From assembly GCA_000697335.1 (NCBI GenBank), contig JNEM01011312.1:1-38730 (forward strand): 38,730 nucleotides of DNA, in the 5' to 3' direction. The position numbers and the translations under genes were made by a program. Positions 22,735 through 34,957 of this stretch are shown here, piece after piece (within the stretch, counting starts at the first letter, position 1; each line of letters begins with the position of its first letter). The notes beneath the pieces are model-generated. The model worked only from the letters and a program-made list of their open reading frames with translations. It had not been told where the DNA came from and searched no databases. Source of the DNA: Conidiobolus incongruus B7586. Its lineage: Eukaryota; Entomophthoromycota; Entomophthoromycetes; Entomophthorales; Conidiobolaceae.

Positions 22735-24227
22735 TTACATAATATTGCAGCCGATTCCACACATTGAACGCTTTTGGATGCGATCTTCCACTAGTTCATT
22801 CGAAAGATCCGTCACTCTAGCTTGCTCGATGGAGATCTTTTCTCCGTTGACTACCTTTTGAGATCTGCTTCGCGTTAGTTTGGTTGGGCTGCTATTCTTG
22901 GATGCATGCGCAGGGTTCATTATGATGCGCGATGGTACCGTTGTGACTGGGTTAAATGTGATCTCATTCATGCCTTCCTGCTCCAAAGATGTCTTGGGCG
23001 GCGTTGGACGAGGACTTGAGCGTGGTGTAGTCTTGATCAAAATGGGTTCAAGAGGAGTTAAGCGCTTGTCATTAACTGAGGTAGCTTGAGGTTTAGTTTC
23101 AACTTGAGCATTCACTGAAGCTGGACTTTCAAAATTTGCAAATGAGATCATTTCTTTTTTGAACTGAATGCTCAGTGTCCTGGGTGTTTTGACTTGCTCA
23201 ATAGCAATCAATTCGTCTTGATCCGCATTTTGCGATGTTTTCAATACTGGTAAACTAGGTCTGGAAAATCGTTTAGGATCTTTTACGGTAAATGATGTAA
23301 GTGATGAGGGGGACTTAAGGTATACTGGCTGTGGTGTTTCAGGATATGAACTTTTGCGATTAATCTCGAATCTAGATGGAAGGGAGAGTTCTGGTTGATG
23401 AGATATGGGTGATGATAGGAAGTCTTCAGTAAGAGGAGAATCAATGTGATCTTCGGGGTAAAATGGCGATGGTGGGCGTAAAGGTAGTCCAATTGAATCC
23501 TGAGACTGATATGAGTTGAATCGGTTCTTTCTTGGCATAAATTGATATTTGGTCAGGGCTTCAGGACTGGAATAGCTATTGCTACCTGGTGATGACAACA
23601 AAAAGGGGGAGGGAGGCTCTAGTGGTAAACCATTCATATTCGATTTGATTGAATTAGTTACAGGGATATGTGTCTCAAATACGACATTGTTGATAGTTTC
23701 AGAGGATTTGGTTTTTTCTGAGTCACTACTGCTGTAATCCGATTCAGGATTTTCCATACTTTCCGTTAATTGGACAGCATGTGCTGATGGAAAGCTAAGC
23801 TCAGGCTCGCTAGGTCGTTCTCTTGGTATTTTATCTCTTGTCTTGAATGGGGAAGGTACTCTAGGTGGGGGTGAGGGTTTTTTACTAGCATATTTTCCAT
23901 TTTGGATACACACTGAAGGCACTCTACATATAGGAACACTCTCCATATTAATAGGATTTGCTGCTGTTTTTTGCTTATTCGCTACTGGTGATTTGAGAGA
24001 TGGTGTCGCCGATATTCTGTTGCTGGAAATTAAAATTGAAGGTGGTCTTGATTTCGAGGATAAGCCTTTGTTAAAAGAAACCCTTTTGTTAATTTGGATT
24101 GGCGAGCGAGGTATTTTATCTCTGGTTTTGAAAGGATCTTGTATTGATTCAAAGTCCACTACCTATATGCAATAGCTATTAATAAACATCTTATTAAAAT
24201 ATTTAATTAATCATTAGCTACCTCCAT
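22735..24227 (-). CDS. Unrecognised proline/serine-rich protein with C-terminal CaaX box
   Basis: I do not recognise this protein. The model is a 6-nt first exon (24222-24227, Met-Glu), a 59-nt intron and a second exon (22735-24162), giving 477 residues. It ends in CGIGCNIM: C474 heads a CaaX box whose terminal Met favours farnesylation, and C470 with the preceding basic KR could be palmitoylated, so it should be anchored to the cytosolic face of a membrane. The motif PFKTRDKIPR occurs twice (12-21 and 107-116), and GLPLxPPSPF occurs twice (180-189 and 227-236). KRVSF at 28-32 fits a PP1 RVxF docking site. Many SP and TP sites suggest phosphorylation by proline-directed kinases. The rest looks disordered, with no folded domain. 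The tiny first exon is supported by an open frame running to its acceptor and the lack of a better upstream ATG; an internal start at Met75 is the alternative. Confidence 0.7.
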
Positions 24228-25088
24228 TGTAACAAAGAAAAATAAAACCTAATAAAATCAAATAAATATCGATGTATTTATTCAAAAACTATGAAAAAAC
24301 AAATAAATTTATATTGAAAATAGAGAAACTGGTCTCTTTAATATAAAATTAATTGAAATTTAAAGTGGATACTATTGGTTGAATGGATGAGAATTTGATC
24401 TCGTGTCTGTTATTAAATTTGTTGTTAATTAAAAATCAAGAAGAAAAATAATAAATTCAACGCCAATCTTGTCAAACTCAAAAATCTTAATTAATTCTGC
24501 CAGTTAATTACTCGGATACAGATTCTTGTAACTTAAATCGATATCCAAAAAATAAATTAATATGTCAGTAACAATGATGTAACACACCTTAAAATAAAAA
24601 TAGTCAACTAATGAATAGTATATACAATCAAATTGAATTAGACAATTCACTAAATGTTTAAAATGACCAACTTATAGTTGATAAAACCAGCCTAATCAAG
24701 GTAATTCAGTAACAAAGTAAGGAATCCACTATTTATATCCCAAAAATTCTAACATTCACAACAAAATTTAAATACAAATATTAAATACCCCAGCACCCTA
24801 AGACAACAACAATTTAACCCTAAATATATTTAAAACTTGAGTTAGAATTGATGTCATCCTATTAAATGCTTATTGGCACTAAGGCAAATATGAAAGTAAA
24901 TACAAGTATTTGAAGATGATTGGATCAAATTTAAACCCTCAAAATTAAAATACTTTCTATCATCAATATTCTTTAATAATTCTAATTTATTCCATAAAAG
25001 GATACTCTCTCCTGATCGTCTCAGGGCTCATTTTGTATTCTAAATTTAACCTTTTATCAAATTTACTTATTTAACATTAATAACTGAT

Positions 25089-25119
<31 letters not shown>

Positions 25120-25797
25120 CTTATTTTAAATTAAATACTAGTATTTATTCCAATATATCAAAATTCAAAAAACAAGGGTTTTATAAATAGAAAAATATGT
25201 TATAAATACCAATTTAAAGTTGATTTTATATTAATTTCAATTAATAGCATTAATGAATTAAAATTAAAGGATATTTGTAAGGATAATTCACAACAATAGA
25301 AATATTAAAATTTTTACTAAATGGAGATTTGAACTTAGTTTATAGTCGTTCATCTCTTTTATTTGATAAATGCTAATTAATAAAAGTGACATATGAGAGA
25401 AATGCCATTTAAATTAAATTGAAAATCAATTGAAATTTTCTAGTATGTTTCATTAACACCTTTGCTTGGCTCTGTTATAAATTTTTAACCGATTTTTATA
25501 CAAAGACCATAATCTATATAGTATATGGTAACAATTAACAGCTAGTTCAATGGTGAGTGAATAGGTAATTTACCATTATAAGTATTTACAATAATTTAAA
25601 TATAGACAGCGATTAAAAATTTAGAAAGTAGAGCCAAATAAAAGCATTATAAAAACAAATTTGTATGTAAAATTGATTCAATCAGCCATTAACCATTTAT
25701 TGATTCAAATTTAGGTTTATTAAACTAAAACCTGCATAAAAAATACCGTTGTCATCGACAATCTTCACTTATTCATCATAATCAGTTTACTATTACC
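24228..25797. other. Spacer with an AAT-type microsatellite
   Basis: No gene was seen. The left end holds the promoter of the CaaX gene. A trinucleotide run lies at 25089-25116. Confidence 0.5.
25089..25116. repeat. ATA/AAT trinucleotide microsatellite
   Basis: About nine uninterrupted trinucleotide units lie in a gene-free spacer. Confidence 0.9.
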
Positions 25798-27690
25798 ATG
25801 TTTTTATCAAAACATTCAAGATCTGACCAAAATCATAAGGATGAAGCATTAAGTGTTCAATCAACTTTGGTATTCGATAATATTACTATTGAAATGAATA
25901 AGAAATTGTTGAGATTTCGAGAGGAAATGCATTTATCAACTGTTTATTGCTTGACTTTTATTGAATTTTCTTGTATTTAATAGAAGACCAAATTATTCAC
26001 GACATATCAACCAACGTAATAACCTATGAAGAGTTAAAAAACTTTCAAAAATTACTGCAAAAATATCTATTAAAACAATTGCAACACAGAGAATTTCAAC
26101 TAATTCCAATACAAATTGAAATCTCTTATGAGTACAATCATTTAAATCGCAATATGACTCACCTGAGTAGGAATGTATTATTCAAATCTAGTCATAGTTC
26201 TAAAGCCTTTGTAGTTTTACCTTTAGTTGACCCGTTTTCAGATATTTGAAAATTGGAGATGCGTATTGATAATGCTATGGAAGTATGTAAATGCCATTTA
26301 ACTATAAAACGATTAACAATATATTCTAGATTGGTTCTATGATTCCATTAACAAGCTATCTCACAGGAGATAATTTCTGCATTGCTAATTTAATCCAATT
26401 GATGAGTTAATTATAAGTGCAGCAATTTCCAGTCCCTACAATAATCCAACATTGATAAAATTTAAAATGCAAGTTTAACCTATACACAAAGTAACAAAGT
26501 TCATTTGGATTTTATTGTAGCTCATCATTTTCATTAAATATTGATTTCAATCTATTTATGTATCAACCACCTTTTTCAATAGTTAATAACCAAATTAAAA
26601 GCTTAGTTATATAGTTGAACGTAATGTTTCCCATACAATGATGAAAAATTTAAATATGACATGTAAGTCCAATCTACATCAATCCTTCTATTCTACTGAT
26701 ATACGAACGACTATAGATTACAAATCTATTCAGTTCATCCACAAAATCTTCATTAAATCTTATCAACCGAAAGATTCCAATCAAAAGTATATTTCTGACA
26801 ATTGGTTCCAAAAAGTAATCTCAATAAATTTGCGTATTTTATAATATTAATATGATTTAGAACTCTATTAACTATATAGAAGGTTACAATTCTTTGTATA
26901 TAAAGTTAAATCCTCCAATAGCTTTTAATCTACATATTTAACAGGTAATTAGTCCTTAGTTTATATTTAATAGAATGACTAATTGTGTTTTGTTAGGTTC
27001 CATTAACAACAATAGAAATTTATAATTTATTATTACTTAAAATTCAAGAATATGTTGAATTAAACTTGGTAATTGGAGAAATTTACAGTACTATTATAAA
27101 ATATTTATTATCGTTATTATTTATCAGAAAGAATTTTTTGCATAAGAGTTCTAAAAAATTTTATTTTCTTAACATTTATTTATTATAGATTATAAGTGAT
27201 TTACGGGTAATACAAAATTTAGATTTTAATTATTGTTTTATATTAATTAAATAAAATTTAGTTTTCAAAAATTAGAGGTTTTGAAAAGTTAATGTAATTG
27301 TTAATTCAGGAATAATTAATCTATTAAATATACTATTTGGGTTTGATTAAGTTTGCGCAAATCAAGATTATTTTTTTAAATATTCAAATGTAAATATATC
27401 ACACTGTTGCATAGAATATAAAAACTTACATATTCTGATATTTCACATATATTGCAATATATATATATCTGAAACTTGGAGTTCAAAATTTTACGATTAA
27501 ATTGTCCAAACTCAGAATTGGAGTCAATATGTTTGAAGTGGATAATATTGGTTTTATCTACGATATTATTTTTTCAATGTACAATGAAAGTGAAAATATA
27601 TTTAATATCAATTGAAGTGATATTGAATATCAGCTTGAAATTAATCAAAGGAAAAAGAATCAATTTTTCAATAATATTTTAAATTCCCAA
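25798..27690 (+). pseudogene. Probable gene relic of unknown family
   Basis: A series of open stretches with coding-like base composition lies on the plus strand: 25798-25941 (opens with ATG), 25971-26249, about 26330-26480, 26638-26844, about 26999-27080 and about 27470-27630. They encode ordinary-looking, mainly polar helical protein with no motif I recognise. I could not connect them with GT-AG introns of the size used elsewhere in the window while keeping one frame, so the locus looks decayed or is an unusually spliced gene. The last stretch may belong to a different relic. The family could be a host gene or something else; I do not assign one. Confidence 0.4.
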
Positions 27691-27936
27691 TAATTCAAAA
27701 ACAAAATATTCAATAGATCAAAAATATTTGATTGATCACACTTATTTGCAATAATTTACAGATTGATAAACTTTAATAACAATTGAATTAAGTGCAAAAA
27801 ATATATGAAATAATAAATTATAGATACTGATTCGAGCAAACAATAATTAATAATACAATGTTATATCGAATTATTCATAAATAATTAATAGTTTAATTCT
27901 GATAATATATTTAACTAAGAAATCTAATCAACTAAA

Positions 27937-30504
27937 TCATTTAGATTTTCTTGGTTTCTTACTTGTTTTAGCCTTTGCATCGGAAGTTTTGGAGCCTCGC
28001 TTCGCGGGTTTCGTCACCTTTTTGATCAATTTATCGTCCAATTCGTCTTCAGACTCGGGTTCATCTTCCACCTTGACATCATCTTCAATGGCCACATCTT
28101 CTAGATCGGGATTTAGTTGGGTTGAAGGTGATGATTTGGATTTCATGGCAGATGACGAGGTGGCAAATGCGGTAGGATGTTCCGATTTGTTGTAGCTATT
28201 AATAAAATTAGTATTTTTTTTCATGAATATTAAATATTGGACTTACGTTCTAGTAAAAGCACTCTTAACATTCGAGGGCACTTGTTTCAAGAGGGCAGCT
28301 GGCTTATTGTCGCCGAGGCCAAAGTCACACAAATTGTCCCAGTCTTCCTTGTTGAGAAAATAGCTGTCCATGAGTTCAATAACGGAGTCGATACCATCCT
28401 AGTAGTATATCAGATTAATCAACTATAAATTAGTTATTATAAGCCTTACTACTTGAGAATCTACCAAAGGTTGGATCAACATTGGAATAAGCGTAGGGAA
28501 GTACTGCTGACATAATTGATCCTTATCTCCAGAAATTTTCAATCTCATGTGCGAGTGAATTTCTTTTAAGATTCGTTTATATTTGCCAGCTTGCGAGTTT
28601 TTACCAAGCCATCTATATAAATTTGATGAGTAAATACGAGTGAATCTAGTAAGATGAAATTACCCTGGGAAATTGTACATGCCTGTCATTCCTCCATTCA
28701 TAAAGTAGGAGGGACGAGCGCAACTGAACATTGCGTGCACAGGCATTAAGCTCCATTGCTGTTGGTTGTACATCACGCGATCAACTAAATCGGCTTCGGA
28801 AATACTGTCGGCAGCGAGGCTCAACAATTCCAATTCCTTTACTTGCTGCTGGACAGGAGTTCTGGAGCCAGAAGCTTTTCGGGGAGCACAACGAATATAA
28901 TTTTCTTGAACCATTAATGGGATGATGGAGAAGTCGTTGAAATAATAGTCCAATCGATCGTTTAAGGTGTCAGCTTGATACAGTCCACCATTCAAGTACT
29001 TGCCAATAATGTCGAAAGGGCCCAGGGTTTGGTTCTTTTGAGCGCTCTTACTGAATGCTTTGCTTTGGTCGTAAGTGAGCGACGTGTGGCTCAAACTCCA
29101 GGTGGAGAGTAAATTAATAATTTGACGAATATCATTCTGACTACTTGCGACAAGCTGTTCGATGACATTGGGAGCAAGTGTCATACCTTCACAATCTGCA
29201 ATATGCTGGATTCTGCTTCTAATAGAAGCTGCAGTAGGTCTATAATTCAAGTTATTTTTTTCATATTTACATACAACAATTAATATCTGTTTACCTTGAA
29301 AAGCGCATATCCTTACAATAATTCACCAGAGATCTCACCTTAGGACTCTGTCTATCGTTACAAATACAAATAATAGGGACTTTAGTCTCCTTGATCATTT
29401 TAATAATTTCTGCAACTCCACCTCGATCACCTCCTGACATACCATCAATTTCATCCAAAATTAAGGCTAGTTTCTTGGTCTCTGGCTTCTTGGGATTGCT
29501 TCCAGTCCCAAAAAATGAGGTGATGGAGTGGTTACTGCTGCAAGTACCGATAGTGGATTTGATGGCTTCTTTGTTTCTCACATCAGAAGCGTTAAATTCC
29601 AGGGGATCGTAGCCAGCTTCGCGACATGCCAGGTGAGCAGCTGTAGTTTTACCAATGCCAGGTGGACCTGAGATCAATACAGCTTTAGTAACACTGGTGC
29701 TGTATGGCTCGCTGGGATCGAATCTCTGGAGAAATTTGATTAAGTCTTGGACATTGGAATTATTACCACAGATTTCTTTGATGGATTTGGGCTTGTATTT
29801 GTCTACCCACATTTCACTCTCTCTGACTTGAGGCTTGGGAGTAGTTTTGGGCTTCATCCAGTCGTAGTCCCTAGCCGGCTTAATCACTGGCTTGTCTTCC
29901 AACTTAATTGTGGATTGTGATTTAGTTTCAGTTTTGGTCTGAACTTTGGGCTTAGGTGCAGCAGGTGCTGGTGCTGACGTATCAGAATTAGAAGTACCGT
30001 TATTACTACTGGCTTTTCTAATCATCTCAAACAATCCATCCTCATCCAACTTGGGAGTCTTCAATTTGTCAGCCTTAGCAATTTTTGTAGTACCGGGCTC
30101 ATTACCCACGACCAAATAATCAGTCTTTCCAGACACTGCACTGGTAACCCTACCGCCGTGACGTTTTATCAAATCCTCCATATCTTCCCTCGTAATGGAA
30201 GCAGGAATGCCCGTAACTACAAAAGTCTTTCCGACAAAACAATCGGGAGGACCCGAAGGGATTTCCTTAGATCCCAAAGCTACCGGACCAGCACGATTTA
30301 AAAATTGAAAGTAGTTAGACTTTGGATTATCTGAAGCACTCTTATCACTCGATTTTTTAGTTTTCTTTTTAGTAACAGGCTCATCATTTTCATCGAAAAT
30401 TTCCATGTCGTCATCAACTAAATTTTATTATTGAAAAAAAAATAGATAATTTACTTGGTTTGAGTGTTACCTATAAAATTGTCATTTTTTCTACTTCTTG
30501 GCAT
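27937..30504 (-). CDS. RFC1: Replication factor C large subunit (RFC1)
   Basis: Six exons (30471-30504, 29295-30417, 28664-29239, 28450-28612, 28247-28398, 27937-28195) with introns of 51-55 nt give 768 residues. A BRCT domain spans about 69-145. The AAA+ module follows, with Walker A GPPGIGKTT (262-270), Walker B LILDEIDG (330-337) and sensor 1 CND near 364-366. The C-terminal collar includes the family hallmark FPGWLGKNS, then SYFLNKEDWDNL and FTRTYNK. The last 25 residues are Lys/Arg-rich, a likely nuclear signal. RFC1 is the large subunit of the clamp loader that opens PCNA at primer ends during replication and repair. The protein is shorter than yeast (861) or human (1148) RFC1, mainly because the N-terminus before BRCT is short and lacks the PCNA-binding motif seen at the start of yeast RFC1. 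The donor of intron 4 is ambiguous by one codon. It diverges from MED8. Confidence 0.96.
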
Positions 30505-31626
30505 CTTTTTAAAACTTACAGATTATTTTATATTATTAAAATAAATTTATTAAATGTAATCAATTAATAAATCTTGTTACAAAATCCTAATTTAAATTGA
30601 ATATAGATAAATTGACTTGATTTTTTAAAGTTCCGCCAATTTAAAACGCGAAATATAAATTAAAAAATAATGAAAATTAATTTTATGGGATTGATATTCT
30701 AAAAAACCTTTTATTGTTTTTTAAATGATTAATTCATTTCAGCATGAAATTATTGATATATTCTATATTATTAAGTAAGTTTATCATGAGTGTTATTTTT
30801 AATTGCTGATTAAGTACTAATCAATATGTTATTTTTTGATATTTATTTAGTTGAATTAAAATGCTAATTTAACAGAATGAGATATTGTTAAGTAAATTCG
30901 TAATTTTTAATTATTTTAAACTTTAATTTTTATACTATTTTTAGAAAGTAATATATAAAATATAAATTTAGAAATAATTAAACCATATGATTATTTAATA
31001 CTTGTTGAAGTCATAATTATATTTTATTAAATTTAATATTGATTGAATAATATAAAAAGATCATGATAATTTTCAATTAATCAGAAATCATATAATTAAA
31101 TAATTTTTGAATTTTAGCCTGGAGTTGATTTTGAAAAGAATTATTGGTGGAATAACTTTAAGAGCTAAAGAAAATGAGAATATAGATATGACAATATTAT
31201 AACTGAGCTAATAATGTATAGTTTCATTTTCTTTTTATTATATCTTCAATTCTTTTTAATAAAATTTTACTAAAAATCAATGGAAAAGTTGAAAAATTTT
31301 GAAATAGTAAGAATAATTTGATGAATAATGATAAAATTAAATTGTAGCAGTTTAAGGAAATGATTTGTCTATTTAATATTATATATTATTTAGTAAATTT
31401 TGTACATTAATTTATTAAAAAAATCAATTGTAACTATTGATCAGTTTATATAACTAATATAAATTTTAGTATATTAAATATTTGATTTATTGATAAAAGT
31501 TTCAAATATTGTGTTCATTAGGAATTCTAAGTCAATTCCCATAATTATTAAATTGTCAATCAACAATAATAAATTCAAATTCAGTCATCAGTCCTTTTTA
31601 TTGAATTGGGTAAATCAAAGTACAAA
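30505..31626. other. Bidirectional promoter region of RFC1 and MED8
   Basis: This 1.1-kb spacer separates two divergent genes. Apart from the G1/S-like box near the RFC1 side I saw no coding or RNA features. Confidence 0.55.
30646..30653. promoter_or_regulatory. Candidate G1/S (MCB/SCB-type) box upstream of RFC1
   Basis: The sequence ACGCGAAA lies 142 nt upstream of the RFC1 start. It joins the ACGCG core bound by fungal MBF with the CNCGAAA consensus of SBF, and TTCCGCC, an E2F-like word, lies 12 nt away at 30631. G+C-rich octamers are rare in these spacers, and RFC1 is a typical S-phase gene. The regulation is inferred from known fungal cell-cycle boxes. Confidence 0.4.
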
Positions 31627-32441
31627 ATGGATTATAATAATAGTTTGGAATCTAAATTAAATGTTCAAGAATTACAGAGTACAAAATTAAAAATAGCTCA
31701 AATCCGAGATTCTTTAAGTGAATTCTATCAAATGGTTAACTTGAACGAACATCAAATGTCAAATTGGTAAAAATTACTAAATATAAAAAACTAGATATAT
31801 ATTAATATATATAATAGGAATGAAATTTATACCAAATTCAATATATTAGTAGCCAAATATTTAAATTTAGCAGATGAAATTTCTAATTTTAATTATAAAA
31901 AACTATTTTTACATCCTTGTCAACCTGTTGAAGAGGAGTTACAGGTGAGAGCTATTGGTACTTTGTTAAGGACGAAACAAATTCCTCAAGTAGAAGATTT
32001 ACAATTTAAAAATATTCAAAATTGTTTGACCCAGTTTAAAGAACTTGATGATTCGAAACTTCCCGATAATGATACCCGAGTTTTGGGTGATGTACTATCG
32101 AGATGGCAGGTAAATTAGAATTAAATAATCATATATTTTATAATAAGGTTTTAATTCAAATTATTTAGCAAAGGATTAAACGTCATAATGCTCGATGTGA
32201 AAAAGTTTTAGCGATTTTTGAAGAAGCTAGAGAAACTAACCAATATAAACGAAGACCCGAGAAAAGGCCTTTACCATCCAAAGAATCTGAATCTTCTTCG
32301 CCAACTACCCCAACTAATTTAGATGAAAAACAAGAAGCTTCACATCCCCCTCCCCCACCCAAAAAACCAAGTACAGCAGTTTCAGCACCCAAAACTTTGG
32401 ATCAAATGATGCGCTGGTTATCACAAGGCGTTAAAGAATAA
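31627..32441 (+). CDS. MED8: Mediator complex subunit 8 (MED8)
   Basis: Three exons (31627-31766, 31818-32109, 32169-32441; introns of 51 and 59 nt) give 234 residues. The N-terminal half follows the Med8 pattern: helix 1 with LKIAQIRDSLSEF, the NW followed by FNILVAKYLNLADEI in helix 2, then LFLHPCQP and LLRTKQIPQVED, where Med8 proteins have a conserved PxP segment and LLRxKLxPEVE. Med8 is a head-module subunit that contacts Med18/Med20 and TBP and links activators to RNA polymerase II. A Pro-rich stretch (PPPPPKKP) precedes a short C-terminal helix, MMRWLSQGVKE, probably the helix that binds the Med18-Med20 pair in yeast. The start is the first ATG of the open frame. The stop lies 135 nt from that of the convergent ARB2-like gene. 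Confidence 0.82.
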
Positions 32442-32576
32442 TTTGTGGTAAGTTTAACAAATTTAATATATTATATTTTTATTAATCTACTGAATCCGAT
32501 ACTATAATACCAATATTTTTAGCAACTCATATATATCAAATATTGTAAAGATATCCATAAGAATATTATGTTTTCT

Positions 32577-33962
32577 TTAATTTGAACGACATTCAATAAA
32601 TTGAATAATTTTTGGAATTAATTTATGAACTACACCTTCTTTGGAATCTCTACCTAATCATTGTTTAAATCAATTTCATAGTTTTAATAAGAACTTGAAT
32701 ATCAAAAATTACCAGCTGAATAAGTTGGGCATCCTGACCTGATCGATTGAACAGTATCATCTTCAGATTCACTGGATTCTAACCAATGAATACAATTCTA
32801 TATAATTTATTGTAGTAACAATATTCAATCATCTCAGTTCAATAATAAGTTACCAATAAAAACCAATTTTCAAATTCTGACTTGTAGATTTCATCACCTG
32901 AATGAATACTTTGTATTAAAATTACTCCTTTAATTAGACTTTCAACTTGGGAAACTTATAATATAATTAATAAATATGTCAATTAATTCGAGATATAAAA
33001 ACATATACATAATTTATTCAAAATTTCCATCACACAACTCGTCCCATATTTATGAGCTACAATAAAGATTTGTTTAGGTTTTGAAGGTCTAAATAATGGA
33101 ATTAGACTTATGAATTTTTTTTGAATTTTATAATTCTTACAGTATTAGCTCTTTAAAAACTGTTAAAACATGCTCTTCTGGAGACTGATGATTGGGAATT
33201 GATATAGAATCACTTGAAGGTTTTGCCTAAAATCCAAAATTAATATTGAAATAAGTTGGATTTTTATATCCAGATTTACATTCGGCTTCCCACTAATAAA
33301 ATCATTTTCATTAGGATTACAACATAATATTTCGTATCCTAATTTGATTAGCTTTTGGCTAAGCTCTATCATTGATCCAATCTAAAGAATGAATATATTA
33401 ATTTAACAACGAATATAAATTATATAAAATTATTCAATACCTCAATACTCCTATCTATACAAATTTTAGGATCCCACAACCATGGACAAAATCCATGGTC
33501 ATTAATTAGCAATACCAATTTAACAGCTCCATCCAAAGCTTTGTCACTACATAGAACTCTCGAATATACCTCCCTCGACAAATTGGATTTCACATTGGGA
33601 TGACTTTGATAATTTTTTAAACTGTAATACATTTTAACTTCTTTAAAATGGAAATTTTGAATCAATCTGGTTTGTATGTTGTCAGATAGCAATACGCATA
33701 ATTTTGTGAAGCGATCTTGATTGTATTGAACATCTTTGGGTTTGACCATAAATTTGAGAGATGTACCTAAATTAACGATTGGTGGTTTTGATGATATTTT
33801 ATTATTTTTAATTATTTAGTTACCGTCTAAATTTACTATTTGATCTTTTTCATTAATATATAAACCCAAATTTTCAAATGAATAAGTCAAATCGGTGTTT
33901 GAGTTAATTGGTTTTTCATATTTATGTATATTTTTTCTTCGACTAGGTCTTATTAAATACAT
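32577..33962 (-). CDS. ARB2/FAM172A-like protein (Argonaute-binding protein 2 family)
   Basis: Eight small exons (33824-33962, 33441-33766, 33281-33381 with its last base at 33280, 33141-33226, 33009-33088, 32854-32954, 32713-32797, 32577-32653) give 331 residues; introns are 52-59 nt. Landmarks of the Arb2 domain appear in order: YSFENLGLYIN near the start, a KLVLLINDHGFCPW strand and loop, YEILCCNPNEN (the family's NPNEN motif), QIFIVAHKYG, SLIKGVILIQSIHS and finally CPTYSAGRDS, where FAM172A has the SAG..HE ending. The fold is alpha/beta-hydrolase-like. Fission yeast Arb2 works with Arb1 in the Argonaute chaperone complex that loads siRNA for heterochromatin; animal FAM172A links Ago2, splicing and chromatin. 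In VAHKYGT the usual Ser of the hydrolase elbow is Lys, so enzymatic activity is unlikely. One acceptor is AAG. The exon chain keeps frame throughout, which strongly supports the model. Confidence 0.85.
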
Positions 33963-34911
33963 ATTGGTAGAATCTTAAATATTGATTAATGAAATAACTT
34001 AGTAAAGAATTTTAAAGAATCATTCAGAATTTATTAGGAATATATTGTCTTAAATATCAAAATCACATTTATTGAATGTATAAATGGTGTTGATTTTAAG
34101 GTAGAATTATAGAGATAGAATGGTTATATAATTTAACACTTTCAGTGCCATGTCAATAAAATATTGAGATCTCGTCATTTGTAATAATTTTCATATAAAA
34201 GTATGAAAATAAGATATGGAGAAGTAATGAATTAAACATAAACTGCTACTTTATTTATAATATTTTTAGATAATAAAACATAATATATTTTTCACTGAAT
34301 ATTATATATATTAACAAAACAAGTCAAAAATTTGGTCTATATAATACTATTCAGCTTTGATGAATAAAAAAATTGATAAATAAAAAATGTAATTTCTTAT
34401 TATGTCTGAAGTGATTAATATATACTTTTATTAATAAAAATTATTTATCATCTAATAAATAATTCCCATCCATTCCTAATTTAAAATAACATTTTTATAT
34501 AATATATTCATTATATTATATAATATTTTATTTGATAATTAAGACTTTGGTAACTATTTAAGAAAATTTTTGTGGTATTGAAACAGTTAAAAATTGAAAA
34601 TTGTGAATATTAATTTATTATTAATGTAAATTTGAAAGTATAATGAAATTGAAATTAAGTATAAATATCATCTAATAATAATATATAATAGTAGAATAAT
34701 GTAGTAAATAATCATTTAATTAATTTAAATAAACCTTTTTCAAATGTTTCAACTTTTTCAATGGCTATCAAAAAATCAATTCTATTAGAAATTTAAAAAT
34801 TTTTTAACTACAAATAATTATTTAATAATCTTAATAATTCTTATTTTTGAAATATTATATCAGTATTTGTTTGTTTGAGGTGATATATTAACATTATTTA
34901 ATTCATATTTT

Positions 34912-34957
<46 letters not shown>

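Noticed and set aside
27989-29612. Plus-strand open frames across RFC1
   Set aside because: They are reverse-strand shadows of confidently identified RFC1 exons.
32183-32392. Minus-strand open frame rich in Gly and Ser over the last MED8 exon
   Set aside because: It mirrors the Pro-rich MED8 tail and has no supporting features.
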